Shown here: positions 8,279-18,231 of the stretch, one piece after another
How positions within the stretch are numbered: position 1 is the first letter of the stretch
How the letters are laid out: each line of letters opens with the position of its first letter
From: Thalassiosira profunda
Lineage: Eukaryota; Bacillariophyta; Thalassiosirophyceae; Thalassiosirales; Thalassiosiraceae
DNA: 25,390 nt
Direction: 5' to 3'
NCBI GenBank assembly: GCA_036939355.1
Contig: JALLAP010000433.1
Span: forward strand, 1 to 25,390
The notes under the pieces: generated by a model
The model's input: only the letters and a program-made list of their open reading frames with translations
The model's database searches: none
What the model was told of the DNA's origin: nothing
Translations under genes and position numbers: made by a program

Positions 8279-11200
8279 ATGTCTACCGCGTCGACGCGCG
8301 ACGAGGACGATGGCGACGGCGCTTCCTCGGCGGCGGATGCTGCTTCTGCTGCGCGTCAACTCCTCCTCGCGTATGCGCCCCTGTTCGCAACTGACGAGCG
8401 GTACCAGCAATACATCGCCGACATGCGGGAGGCCGGCATCGTTATATCCGAAGAGATGGTCGCGGAGGCCATGCATAAATTCCAGCACGTCAAGTTTCGG
8501 GCGGAGAAGGCGGGGGGTGTGCGCAATCCGTACAAAAAGAAGACGATGTACGAGAAGATGAGTAGCGGGGAGGGCGAGGCATCGAAAGCCCCGAAGAAAT
8601 CGACCAGCACGGCAAGCGGCTCAACCGGCAGTGCGCGTGGGCGCCCGAGGGGGACGTCAAATCAGCCGGGGCACAATGCCGGGGGGGATAGACGGTCGGA
8701 GGCATTCAGAGCTCGCCGTGCGGCCAACGGGGAGGGCGACCGGGCCGTCGAGGACGAGGAGGAGGATGATTCCGCCTCCGACGACGACAATAGCGACAGT
8801 GTCGAGGGGGGCGGCGGCGCGAGCGACGTGGCGGGCGCGGGGGGCGACGGGGCGGACTCGGGCGTGGGCGACGGGGCAGACAACGGGGCGAGAGCGGACG
8901 CGGACTCTTCCGGTGCGGGGGAGGACGATGGCGGCGACGGGCAGGGCGGGGAGGAAGATGAAAGGCGTGAGCGCGAGAGGCGGCGCAAAACCGAGAGAGA
9001 GCAGGCCAAGCGTGCAGCGTTGCAGGGATTGCAAGAATATGCAGAGAGCATTCCCAACGGCACGATCGAAACGACCCTCGACGACGGGTCCGATGGAGAC
9101 GGCGGCGCCGGCGATGCCAATGGTGGAAATGGCGCAGATGGCGGCACCAGCCAGCGAGAAGGCTTTTCGTACCAGCCGGCCGAGGGCTCTCCAATTTGGG
9201 AGTACTTGAGACATGTCAAAGAGCTGGTCAAATCGAAGAAGGATCCGCTGGGGCTGAAAACGGGCGCGGCGTGGATCCCTCCAAAGCTCAGCCGGCTCAC
9301 CGAGGGCCTCGGCGCCTTGCCCAATGCAAACAAGTTCTACCTCGGCAACGCGTGGGTGTACGTGTTCGCGCCAACCGTTCAGTTCGGCCGCCTGTTCTCG
9401 CCATCGTTCAGATACGAATGCGTGAAATGCAAGGGGAAAAACACCCACAGCAACGGCTGGACTTGGCGCCCTTGCCATTGGTGGGACCAAATCGTGTACG
9501 TCGTGCACCAGGAGATCGAGTGCCAGAACCACGGCTGCGGCGCGGTGTTTGGAACAATCGACCAGGAGTGTTTGGCAACCCTACCGACGCGCGTCGTGGA
9601 GGAATTTCCCTTCGTTCAGACGAATCATCGCGGGCCGGGGTACTACGGACCGATGCTCCTATTGATGGTGGCGCTGATGCCCTACGGAGTGCTCTGCGGG
9701 GCGTTTGCCAAGATCTTCAACATCATCAAACGGTTTAAGTTCGCGCAGACCCACGTGGGCTATCTCGACGAGGTGCATCACTACCTCAACGTCCAACGCC
9801 ATGTCGGCGCCACCGGTGCTTCGGGGTACCCGAAACCGTTCTCGCCGTACGCTGACCAATCGGGCTACTGCGGCATCAAGCTGACGACGTCCCTATTGGT
9901 CGATGGGTTGAGGGGCTTCATGGGATCGTTCGAGCCTTACATGCAGGCGTCGTTCCAGTACGGGACCGACGATTGCTGCTCGTCGGACGATAGCCACAAG
10001 CTGACGAAACACATCACGGTGAACGTCGGCAAGCGGAGGGTGCACCCATTTACGACGACCTATTCAGTCATCGGAGGCAATGGAAAGCCAAACGTGAGCC
10101 GCTTCAAATTTACCAAGTCGCCGAGCGAGTTGACTGAATTGATGCCGGCGTGGGCACAGGTTCGAGCAAACGCCGGCCATCCGTTGCTGCTTCGATTGGA
10201 GGGAGACAATGCAGCGGGGGATAGCGCGCAGCAACATTCTGCCTCGCCGTCGCTGATGATGGACGTGGAGCCATATCAGGAGCCCACCGATCTGGCTCGA
10301 TTCGAGGTGTCGGAGGAGCAGTACCAGTACGTGACAACCCACGAGGGATGCAAGCGTGTGGCGCTGGCCGCTGCTGATTTTATCGCCGAGAAAAGGGCGA
10401 GCGGTTGCGACACTATCCGGGTTGGATTCGATACCGAGTTCAATCCCGATGGTCTTCTTGTATTGGCTCTGGACTTTTACGATGGCGGGCCAAAGGTGTT
10501 GATGCATCCGTACGATTGGGGCAGCGCTTTCGAGCCCAAGATGAAGGACGTCCTGGAGCTCCCGTGCATCGTTGTTTACGGCTGCAGCGTGGCAATTGAT
10601 GTGCATCTGCTTCGCAAGCGATTCGACGTGCGGCTGAAACGAATCGTGGACATCGGTAGACTTTGTTTGCGCGACGACCCCGCCCAGAAGCGTGGCCTCA
10701 GACCTTTGGCTGCAAAGTATCTCCGCTTGGAAGTGGATAAGACCCACCAACGCGCCAACTTCAACGTCAAGCCAGACATGGCGCCGCATTTACGCCGGTA
10801 CGCGATGGGAGATGCCATGCTGCCTGTTGCAATTGCCGATGAAATCATCGCTCGGATTGGTGCTATCGGGATCGAATCAACGCGACACCCGCCCGATCTT
10901 CAGCCCGGCAAAGAGGTTCTGATCAAAATTGGTGGCGTGAAGGCCGCCATTGAAAAGCTGTTGTCTCTCGGCGAACGCGGGGGCGGTGGAGGCGAGAGCC
11001 GCATGTGGGGCGACTTGTACGTTGGCGCGGGCAAAGCTATGGTGGAAATCACTACCGTTATTGCTGTTGGCGCGAAAGTGCCTCATCAGCATTCGGATTG
11101 GGGACCAGGGAAGCTGACTTTGGGTGCGGTCGTGCAGAGGCCGGGCGACGATATAATTGTCGTGAACACCAACCAGATTCACACTCAAATCGGAGGGCAA

Positions 11201-13172
11201 TATCGGAGGGTGGTAGAGCTATTGAGCAAAGGAGTGTCGCCGGCTGCCGCGGATGGATCTAACAACGCTCGAGGTGAGACTTGTGCTCGGATCTTATTGA
11301 TATCTTTTGCACTGATTCTCAACGTTGCCGGTGCCTTTCCTGTTCGCAGATCGAGCGGCGCAAAGCCTAACGAACAATAGTGACAGTGAGGCTGCAACAG
11401 AGTCTCCGGCAAGGGCTTCGGCGACGAGTGCTAACGCAAACAGTGGCGAGCCTGCGATGGAAGCCGCGCCTGAAGCACCAAACGGAGAAGACAGTGGCGA
11501 CTCTGATACCATCCGGAGCAGAGAGAAGTCGGACATTTGGCACGAGCACCACAATCTGCCGCTGCCAAAGGACTGCCCTGCGGCGCCATTCATCCATCAG
11601 CTCTTGCGCCATGCTACATTTGCAATTGACTCAGTAGATTACGATAGAGTGAAGACGGTGCTGGCAGCGAAAGGGATCGTTGACTTCGACGAGCACTGGA
11701 TGCACAACCGGCAGTTTTGGTACCGCAGAGTTAGAATGGTGCCGCGCCCACCTGATGATGCTTGCGCGAATCTTTTTGCTGTGTTGAATTACCTCCAGAC
11801 GTCAGATGCTTTCAGAGAGTTTATCACCCATGATGTGGCGAAGCATATTACGGGGTGGGCGCGGCGGTGCCAGAGAGGGCGCTACGATGATTTGCCCGAC
11901 GTCGAAATGTTTGAGCACGATGGCTACGACGAAAACGGCTTGGATCTCTGGAAGAGTCGTCGGGGATCAAAGGCCGAGAACTTTCATCAGAAGATGAGTG
12001 TCGCCGCGGCGCCGTTTGGAGTGGGAATTGAGATGGCTCATTATCAGATGGTGGTCTTGGCCTATCAGTATCTCGTCAGCGCAGGCGTCAATCGCTGCAA
12101 CGAGCCAGACTTTGGTCATTTCTGTCTCAACTTGGAGGATAGGATTCAGACCCGGGTGGAGGAAATATACGGCGTCAATCTCTTCCCAAATCGAGTGAAC
12201 ATTAGCAACCAAACGCCGATGAACTTTGTCGCAGTTGGGGTTGGGCCCTTGACGCACGATGCGGAATTTGTCGAAGTTGGAGAGCCAGCGCCGTCCTTGA
12301 CAAATGATTTGCGCTTCATGGCTGAGCGGATGGCCGTTGTCTATCCTCCGCTTCCTCCGTCGACGCCAAAGGAATATGGAATGATCAAGGCGTTTTGTGC
12401 TAAAACGCCCCAGCCAAAGAGTGAGGACATTCGCCAGCTGTGCAAAACGTTCAAGGCGACCGCAAATGGTTGCGATGTATTTCCAAAACTGCCTGCTCTG
12501 ATATCGCCGGCAATTAAGAGGTGGAAGATCAACGAGTCCATTCGGCTGCTGAAACTGAAAGCCGGCCAATCACTGGACGATTTGATCGCCCATTTCAAAG
12601 GCCAGACGGTATCGCTTCCGTCTCCTGAGCGTCAGCGAGTGACAGTGCAGGGAGACCAGTCTGAGCCAAATAGTTCAGACTCGGCGCCGGCGTTGCCTGC
12701 CCAACAGAGTGACATTGGTCGCCAGGCGCCTCCACATGTGCCACCAATTAGTGCCCCGTCTCAGAATAGATTCGTTCCAGTTGGCGTGGAGACAGCGACA
12801 CCATTTGAGAAGTGTACAAATTGGCCAAAGTGTGAGATGGATAGGAGGGAGTGCCGAGGATACAGGAAAGATACGTGTTGTCTTTTTGGCAGCAATGGCT
12901 CCAGAAAGGATGAAGCTCCCACGGACGAGGAATTGGTTAGATTGACCAGAGAAAAGGTGTGGAGCGAAAGCCGAAAGAAGCAGGACTGCTTTTGGGTTCC
13001 GCTGTGCGGAAAAGCAATAGACTGCGGTGGGCTCAAACCGGAGGACTGCTGTCACTTTGGAGACAAAGGGACGCGCAGGAATGAGCTACCTCCAACGGCC
13101 GAGTTTGAAAGTATGAAAAAGAGTTACAAAGCAAAGAGACGGAAAGAGCGGCGATCTAAGACCACAGAGTAA
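8279..13172 (+). CDS. Spliced transposase with DDE core and inserted DEDDy exonuclease, copy 2 (1,605 aa)
   Basis: Exons 8279-11273 and 11350-13172 encode the same 1,605-residue protein as copy 1, through the same 76-nt phase-1 intron (11274-11349). Both long frames are identical in translation to those of copy 1, so all catalytic residues are retained: D571, D643 and E1208 for the RNase H-like core, and D718, E720, D774 and Y841/D845 for the exonuclease. Two intact copies mean either could supply transposase in trans. The local 5' context (candidate leader intron 8038-8251, upstream ATGs) is also the same. Lack of divergence suggests very recent amplification or ongoing homogenisation; a duplicated assembly is the alternative to exclude. 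Confidence 0.85.
11274..11349 (+). other. 76-nt coding intron, copy 2
   Basis: Identical to the copy 1 intron (donor gag|gtgaga, acceptor ttcgcag|at). Retention would end translation at 11380 after 1,033 residues. Confidence 0.8.
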
Positions 13173-13376
13173 CACTTAAGCTCGCTTCGCTCGCATCATG
13201 CAAATGCAATAATGATATCTGCCTATTTAATTGCTAGTTGGATCAGTAGAGTAAAGATGGAAGTAGGGTAGGTATCAGTAATCCTCCCCTCCTCTTCTCT
13301 CTCCTCCTCTTCTCCTCTTCTTTTTCTCTTCCTCTCTTTTCTTTTTTCTTTTTTCAAAAATTCCAACAAAAATTGG

Positions 13377-13400
13377 CCCCAGCTGAGCAAGATATCTGCC
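13377..13400 (-). repeat. Right terminal inverted repeat, copy 2
   Basis: Identical to 7717-7740. It abuts the right-hand attgcatc duplication directly, which fixes the outer boundary of the inserted pair. Confidence 0.9.
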
Positions 13401-13408
13401 ATTGCATC
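13401..13408. repeat. Right target-site duplication of the transposon pair
   Basis: attgcatc here equals 2079-2086. Deleting 2087-13408 would restore a plausible unoccupied site ending in a single attgcatc followed by aacagaac. Confidence 0.8.
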
Positions 13409-14027
13409 AACAGAACAAGGTCAGAGGCGCGAACAAACCCAACCCATCACTGAGCCAGACGGTCTTGGTGACTTCAGCGATAAGGGGTGCGAAATTTAGG
13501 GATGATCGCGTGTCTTGCTTGGTCGCGGTTGCGCCTTTTTTGTGAGCCCTTTCACCTTTCACCTCACACCTCACAAAAACACACTCGATCAACCACCCGC
13601 ACCACATCACCAAGCAATCATCCTATCCACCTCCATTGTTCATGTTCAGTTCAATCACAAACAGCTTTCGTCGTCTCCGGTCGAGCTGGGGTAAGAGGAC
13701 ATATTCCGAATTGCAGCGTCCCGGGCCGAGAGAGAAGAGCGAGTGCCCGCAGCGGCCCAGCAGAGGGAACAGACGAAATCGCAGCAAATTCCATCGCAAT
13801 CGATAAGCTACGCTGTGAGATACTCATTCAGATGCGGGGAAATGTTGTTGCAACGAGAGAGCTCACCTGCTACAGGGACGGCTGCAATAAGATCGGATTT
13901 CCGGGAGGGTTATCGCGATTGCAACCCAGCAACATCTGAGTGGAGAGAACATGCCCACTCGACACAGCTTACACATTAGGTTTATATAACTCTTAACGGA
14001 CATATCATACAATACACTCCTCCCGAA
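13409..14027. other. Interval between transposon and minus-strand gene; possible tiny spliced gene only
   Basis: There is no confident gene here. An A/C-rich leader-like stretch (13551-13640) precedes an ATG at 13642. A donor (ctggg|gtaaga) at 13691 and an acceptor (gctacag|gg) ending at 13875 would give a 50-residue basic protein ending at 13979. A longer open frame at 13487-13939 looks compositional and lacks recognisable features. The part nearest 14027 is the 3' flank of the minus-strand gene. Confidence 0.3.
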
Positions 14028-15899
14028 CTAATACATTCCGTGAGGGTTCTTGGGCTTGGGCCCCGGCTTGATTCTCACATGTATCGGCTTGACCACCTTT
14101 TGCGCAACCTCCGGGACCGACAGCAGCGCGGTGTGATAGACGTTGACGGTCTTCTGATTCGGGGCTCTCACCTCCTCGGGGTCCTTTTGATTCTTCCTCC
14201 ATGGATTCTGCCCCTTGGCAATCTTCGCATCGTACACCGCCTGGCGGGTATCGTCCAGCGTCCAATAGGTCCCGGGGGCAGCGACCACCTTTTCCACGAG
14301 CTCGTCGATGCTGATGATCTCGATGTTTCCCTTCGCGTTCCAAGTTTTGGGAGCGGGTCCTTTGCTGTCCGGGCCACCGTACCGCCTCATAAGACTGTTC
14401 AGCTGGGTGATGCTTACTGGCACCATCCCCTCGGCGATCATCTTTTCTTTGAACGCTCTCACGTCCGATCTGCTGCGCTCCGGCTTGCCCTCCGGCTTCG
14501 TGTAGTTGTCAATGTGTGCCACCATCTCTGCGGGAGTGTACATTCGATTGCCCCCTTCCGGCTCCGGCAAGGTAATCCCCTTGTACTTTTTATCCTTCGG
14601 GTTGAACCGCGTCGTCATCAGATCCCCCGACGCTCCCATCGACTTTCCGCGACCCTTATACGACGTCTTTGGTGGGTTCGCTCGCAGCCTCTGCTCCTGT
14701 ATTGCAATCTGTGCATCGATGTGATTCTGCCGCTCGTGCACCTGCAACAACGTGTTGTGTTTGGCCTCGATGTCGCGCACGGTCGGAGGCGGCCGCTCAT
14801 TCTCCTTCGCCCACGCTGTCAGCGCCTCCCGCGTGTCGTCGATGGCCCACGACATTCCCCGGCCCTGCCTGTCGCGGAATTGTCTTAGCAGCGGCTCCCA
14901 TCCCTTGTCCTTGCCGCCCGCACTTTTCCACACCAGGGGCGCCGGCACCTTGCCATCGCCGCTGTATTTGGCCACCATGGCATTCAGTTGCGAAATCTTC
15001 ACCGGGACGCGCTGCTGGGCGATCATCTCCTCTTTGTAATCCTTGATGTACAGCCTGCCCGGATTGCTGGCAATCACGTTGGAAATGTAGGAGACGGCCT
15101 CCATGGGGGAGTACTCGTTGTTAGCTCCAAAGGTCTGGGGGAGGCCGATAATGTGATTGTCACCGTTCTCTTCTTTGCCCTCGCCCTCCCCCGACGACTT
15201 CTTGTGCTTCTTCGACGTCCGTTCCTCCTCCAGTGCTGCACCACCATCCTCTGTTTTGCCCGGCTCCCCCCCTTCGGCCCTCATCCTCTTCTCCGCCCTC
15301 CTCCTTACCGACGGGACGAGAAAGTCGGAGCTCGTCTTCGCCAGAATGCCGCCCAAGGCGCCGCGCGCGAATTTGAGGGACTCCTCCAAACCGCCCCGGG
15401 GATCCCTCCCCTTCAACGGCAGGTGGCGGTGGCTCAATCGCTGGCTCTTCATCAGCTTCTTCTGCGCCTCTCGGACTCCCTTCATGTCCGAGGAATTTTC
15501 GATGGCCACCGAGAGGACGGAATGGTGCGTCTCGAGGCCGTCGATGGCCAGGCGCAGGCACTCGCACGGGAGGCGGAGCTGCGAGCTTCCATCTCTGTCG
15601 CCCTTTGCAGACGACTTTCCTCCCTTTTGCAACGACTGCTGCCGCGAGACAATTTCGAGGTAGGACCGCGCGTCCCGCAACAAATTGGCCACCACCTCCA
15701 GGGCGTTCACGGACGGGTAGGCCGCGTTCCAGTCGACCTTGGACAGCGTCCCGCTCGTGGCCTTGCTGCGGCGCGAGGAGAAGGCGGCGTTGGGTGCACC
15801 GTCCGCCGCGGCGTGATCGTATTGGTCCGCCTCCTCGTCCATCGCGAACCGCTGGTCGAGCTGCCGAATAGCCGCCGGCTGCGAGTACGCCGCGGCCAT
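14028..15899 (-). CDS. Unrecognised 623-aa protein with internally duplicated domain, probably nuclear
   Basis: The single-exon frame runs from ATG at 15899. I do not recognise a named family. An N-terminal helical region (about 50-200) is followed by a Lys/Glu-rich linker containing TSKKHKK, a likely nuclear localisation signal. Two related units of about 130-145 residues follow, at roughly 263-394 and 454-600. They share Y-[ST]-P-x-E, a K-E-x-M-I-A-x-x-x-V-P-V-x-I-x-Q-L-N core, a G-x-[GS]-PAP-x-x-W segment and an ID/LDDTR motif. The repeated Tyr-Pro...MI...VPV...QLN pattern looks like a helix-turn-helix-type unit, and the tail IKPGPKPKNPHG is AT-hook-like, so DNA binding is possible. The tail is basic and there is no signal peptide. 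It is next to, but outside, the transposon pair. Function is unknown; chromatin or transcription is an inference. Confidence 0.8.
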   Translation of the reverse strand: MAAAYSQPAAIRQLDQRFAMDEEADQYDHAAADGAPNAAFSSRRSKATSGTLSKVDWNAAYPSVNALEVVANLLRDARSYLEIVSRQQSLQKGGKSSAKGDRDGSSQLRLPCECLRLAIDGLETHHSVLSVAIENSSDMKGVREAQKKLMKSQRLSHRHLPLKGRDPRGGLEESLKFARGALGGILAKTSSDFLVPSVRRRAEKRMRAEGGEPGKTEDGGAALEEERTSKKHKKSSGEGEGKEENGDNHIIGLPQTFGANNEYSPMEAVSYISNVIASNPGRLYIKDYKEEMIAQQRVPVKISQLNAMVAKYSGDGKVPAPLVWKSAGGKDKGWEPLLRQFRDRQGRGMSWAIDDTREALTAWAKENERPPPTVRDIEAKHNTLLQVHERQNHIDAQIAIQEQRLRANPPKTSYKGRGKSMGASGDLMTTRFNPKDKKYKGITLPEPEGGNRMYTPAEMVAHIDNYTKPEGKPERSRSDVRAFKEKMIAEGMVPVSITQLNSLMRRYGGPDSKGPAPKTWNAKGNIEIISIDELVEKVVAAPGTYWTLDDTRQAVYDAKIAKGQNPWRKNQKDPEEVRAPNQKTVNVYHTALLSVPEVAQKVVKPIHVRIKPGPKPKNPHGMY

Positions 15900-16523
15900 G
15901 TTGAGAAGGATATTATTTGGCAGGAGGTGGTGGGGCGAGGGGCGTGGCGGCAGGAGGTGGCTTAGGAGCGGTCGGCTGGAGGCGTCGGTCGTCGGTTGGC
16001 TCGGCGGTTCCTGCCGTCACGTGCTGCAATTCACGCGTGAAAAATATCACGTCCACGTCCCCTCGCCCCGCCCCGACCTCAACCTCCTCAACGCCGCTCT
16101 CGCGCCTCCACCCCTTTCGCGACCGATGCGCCGCAATCATCGCCTAGTGCATCGCCCTTGTGGCGTCCGGTGCGGTGGAGCCGATGCCGCTGACCGATTG
16201 GGAATAATGACACAAGATAATATGAGCAGTCCGAAATTTACATCAGCCACCAGATGCCGATGGCGAGGCTCATTGTCCAGGAAGATGCGCGTTCAACAAA
16301 TTCACAGAGACTTCCAGATTCACCACACTAACATTATTTTCACTTTTCCATTTTCACTTTCGAATTATTACACTTATTATTTTCACTTAAAGTGAAAATA
16401 ATTCAATTATTTTCACTTATTATTTTCACTTTCACTTTTCCATTTTCACTTATTAGATATTTTCACTAATAAATTTCGCCTGCTTTTGGGCTCTTCGTTT
16501 GCTTCTTAACGCGCATCTTCCAG
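15900..16523. other. Divergent intergenic region and probable 5' exon or intron of the p24 gene
   Basis: This lies between divergently transcribed genes. The first 300 bp are GC rich with several open but featureless frames. From 16333 the sequence is AT rich and repetitive. It ends at a convincing acceptor (cttaac branch-like motif, then cttccag at 16517-16523), so an upstream exon of the p24 gene is probably within this stretch. I could not locate it. Confidence 0.45.
16333..16472. repeat. TTTTCACT cluster with 13-bp hairpin
   Basis: The octamer ttttcact occurs about seven times in the plus orientation within 140 bp, with one inverted copy. At 16376-16388 and 16390-16402 the arms attattttcactt / aagtgaaaataat are perfect inverted repeats around a single base. 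The cluster is AT rich against a GC-rich background and lies just upstream of the p24 gene. Confidence 0.75.
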
Positions 16524-16593
16524 GCTTCTCCTGGCGTGCTGCATTCTCCTCTCAATATCAATACAACCCGCCCTCTCTGTTCATCATCCCCTG

Positions 16594-17682
16594 ATGCTCA
16601 AATTGGACGCCCGCGAAAATCAGTGCATCTACGAGCGCTTCGAGCGGGGAGACTTTGCCACCTTCGAGATATTCATTGTCGAGGCCGAGGAAGGGGGGAC
16701 GCCCCACGCCGGCGTGCAGATCGAAGGGCCAGTGATCAGCCCGAAAGTCGGCCAGCTGGATGGGGAGGGGAATCGATCGTGGGAGCCGCCCAAGGAGAAG
16801 GAAGGGGAGGATGCAGAGGGAGAGGAGAAAGGGAAGAAGCGACGGGCCAACACCATGGGGGCAGCAATGCAAGATGGCGTGGAAGAATGGCCGAAATTCG
16901 TGAACAAGATGCACAAGCATTTCACCGATGCGGGGATCATCTTCCACTCCTACTTTATCGATTACACGCATTCGGGCGAGAGTGAAGATGCCATCGCCGC
17001 CCGGGCGGACTGGACACGAAAACAGAACGAGGAGGAGGAGGCACTGAAACGACGACGGATGTACGATCAAAAAACGAAGGGGGAGGGGGGATACACGGGC
17101 GACGAGGACGTCGAGACGGAGGTCTACGAGGAGGCGGGTTCGAGAATACAGCACATCATTCCGGAGTGGATCGAGCCGTACGAGTGGACGAAGCCAATCA
17201 AGGCCGCGGGGTGGTATCGGATGTGCGTCACGGCCGACGATTCCATCACGGTCGAGTTGGACATCCGATCCTCGGCGGATCTGGGGGGCATCGATCCCGA
17301 CACCGGCCACGTGTTCACGCACGACGAGCGGGAGTTCATCGACGAGGAAGCGCGCATAATGGGAGAACAGGCAAAGACCGAGGAGGCGCGAAAGGCCGCG
17401 GAGGAACTGGAGCGGGCGCTGCAGGGCCAGGTGAAGGATTTCCACCTGGAAACGACGCGCAAATTGATGGCCGAGGTGAATCGGCTCGTGGCGGATATGC
17501 AGAAACGGCAAACGGCCGTGCACCATCGGATCAAGAGCCACGAGAGCGATGCGCGGAGGAACCGTAGGAGAATTTCCCAGAACGGGAAAATCGTTTCGTT
17601 GCTCGTGGTGGCCATCACGATGTTTCAAATGTATACCGTGCGGAAGTGGCTATTGTCGCGAACGACGCTGGGGTTGGCGTGA
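16594..17682 (+). CDS. p24/TMED-like GOLD-domain membrane protein (362 aa from first ATG)
   Basis: p24 proteins are single-pass cargo adaptors of ER-Golgi vesicles. Here the GOLD start is seen as ENQCIYERF (C11) and its end as AAGWYRMCVTADD (C211), the expected disulphide pair. A long charged helix (about 260-325) and one membrane segment (about 332-350) follow, with a short tail RKWLLSRTTLGLA that lacks the usual KKxx signal. The protein is far longer than typical p24s (about 200-220 residues) because about 130 residues, highly charged, interrupt the GOLD domain. The first ATG gives no signal peptide. The frame stays open upstream to 16510 and encodes a hydrophobic leader (LLLACCILLSISIQPALS) after an acceptor-like site at 16523, so a 5' exon probably supplies the true start. 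The divergent neighbour is the 623-residue gene. Confidence 0.75.
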   Translation: MLKLDARENQCIYERFERGDFATFEIFIVEAEEGGTPHAGVQIEGPVISPKVGQLDGEGNRSWEPPKEKEGEDAEGEEKGKKRRANTMGAAMQDGVEEWPKFVNKMHKHFTDAGIIFHSYFIDYTHSGESEDAIAARADWTRKQNEEEEALKRRRMYDQKTKGEGGYTGDEDVETEVYEEAGSRIQHIIPEWIEPYEWTKPIKAAGWYRMCVTADDSITVELDIRSSADLGGIDPDTGHVFTHDEREFIDEEARIMGEQAKTEEARKAAEELERALQGQVKDFHLETTRKLMAEVNRLVADMQKRQTAVHHRIKSHESDARRNRRRISQNGKIVSLLVVAITMFQMYTVRKWLLSRTTLGLA

Positions 17683-18231
17683 GAATGATGTGCAATGGAG
17701 GGTCAACTCTTGGCCTTCCATTCAAACAAAAACGATCCCCGGTGGGACGAATACCAACAAGTTGTTGCTTCTTTCGTTCCTAAGTTACTGGCTCGTGACG
17801 AAATGTGAATGCCTTGTCCACGCTACCGTTGCCTATCATTTCTGTCGCGGCAGCTGCCAGTCATTCCTCCTCGCTCGCCCGCGATCCTTCCTGGGAGCTC
17901 TGTTGCTGGCGACGATCCACCCATTTTTCTTGCACTCGCCTCCGGATACGTCGAACGCCTCGAATGGCCAAAATGAACATGATATATTCTTCGCTTTGTT
18001 GTTGGTGGTTGTTTGGGTTGCTGTTTCTTTGCTTGTGTTGAGATTTATGAGCCAACCAGAGTTGCGGCATCATTTGGTGGGATCAGTGCTCACATCTTGG
18101 CATCGAATGCATGCAGGCAAGAGTCTTGCCAGCGAGAGCGAGAGTCTTGGTTGCTGGCAACCACTCCCTCCCTCCGTCCCTCCCCATCATCACATCAAAC
18201 ATCAACAACCACACCACAACTTGCAACAGCG
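17683..18231. other. Intergenic region upstream of thiolase
   Basis: I see no gene here. The final 60 nt before the thiolase ATG (ctccctccctccgtccctcc..., then A/C-rich sequence to cttgcaacagcgATG) look like a 5' leader. The thiolase frame stays open upstream to 18013 but has no ATG. Weak open frames here have no recognisable content. Confidence 0.5.

Larger units (their letters stand above)
7747..13400 (+). mobile_element. DNA transposon, copy 2 (5,654 bp), same orientation
   Basis: This is a head-to-tail second copy of the element at 2087-7740, at an exact 5,660-bp offset with no visible change. Its inverted repeats are at 7747-7770 and 13377-13400. It is followed by attgcatc (13401-13408), which matches the 8 bp before copy 1. 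Its own left flank does not carry that 8-mer, so it was not inserted singly with its own duplication. Subterminal features recur at 7858-7894 (12-bp inverted repeat), 13214-13223 (internal terminal 10-mer) and 13283-13355 (pyrimidine tract). Confidence 0.93.

Noticed and set aside
2087..13400. LTR retrotransposon interpretation of the 5.66-kb repeats
   Set aside because: The repeated unit contains the whole coding region, ends are inverted rather than direct, and no reverse transcriptase, integrase or primer-binding site is present.
13487..13939. 150-codon plus-strand frame right of the transposon
   Set aside because: It starts at a non-ATG codon upstream of leader-like sequence and has mixed low-complexity content with no recognisable motif.
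14988..15965. 325-codon plus-strand frame opposite the 623-residue gene
   Set aside because: The minus frame has an internal duplication with conserved spacing and a nuclear signal; the plus frame is Arg/Leu-rich shadow.
16558..17628. 356-codon minus-strand frame opposite the p24 gene
   Set aside because: The plus frame has GOLD cysteines, a coiled coil and a membrane helix in the right order.
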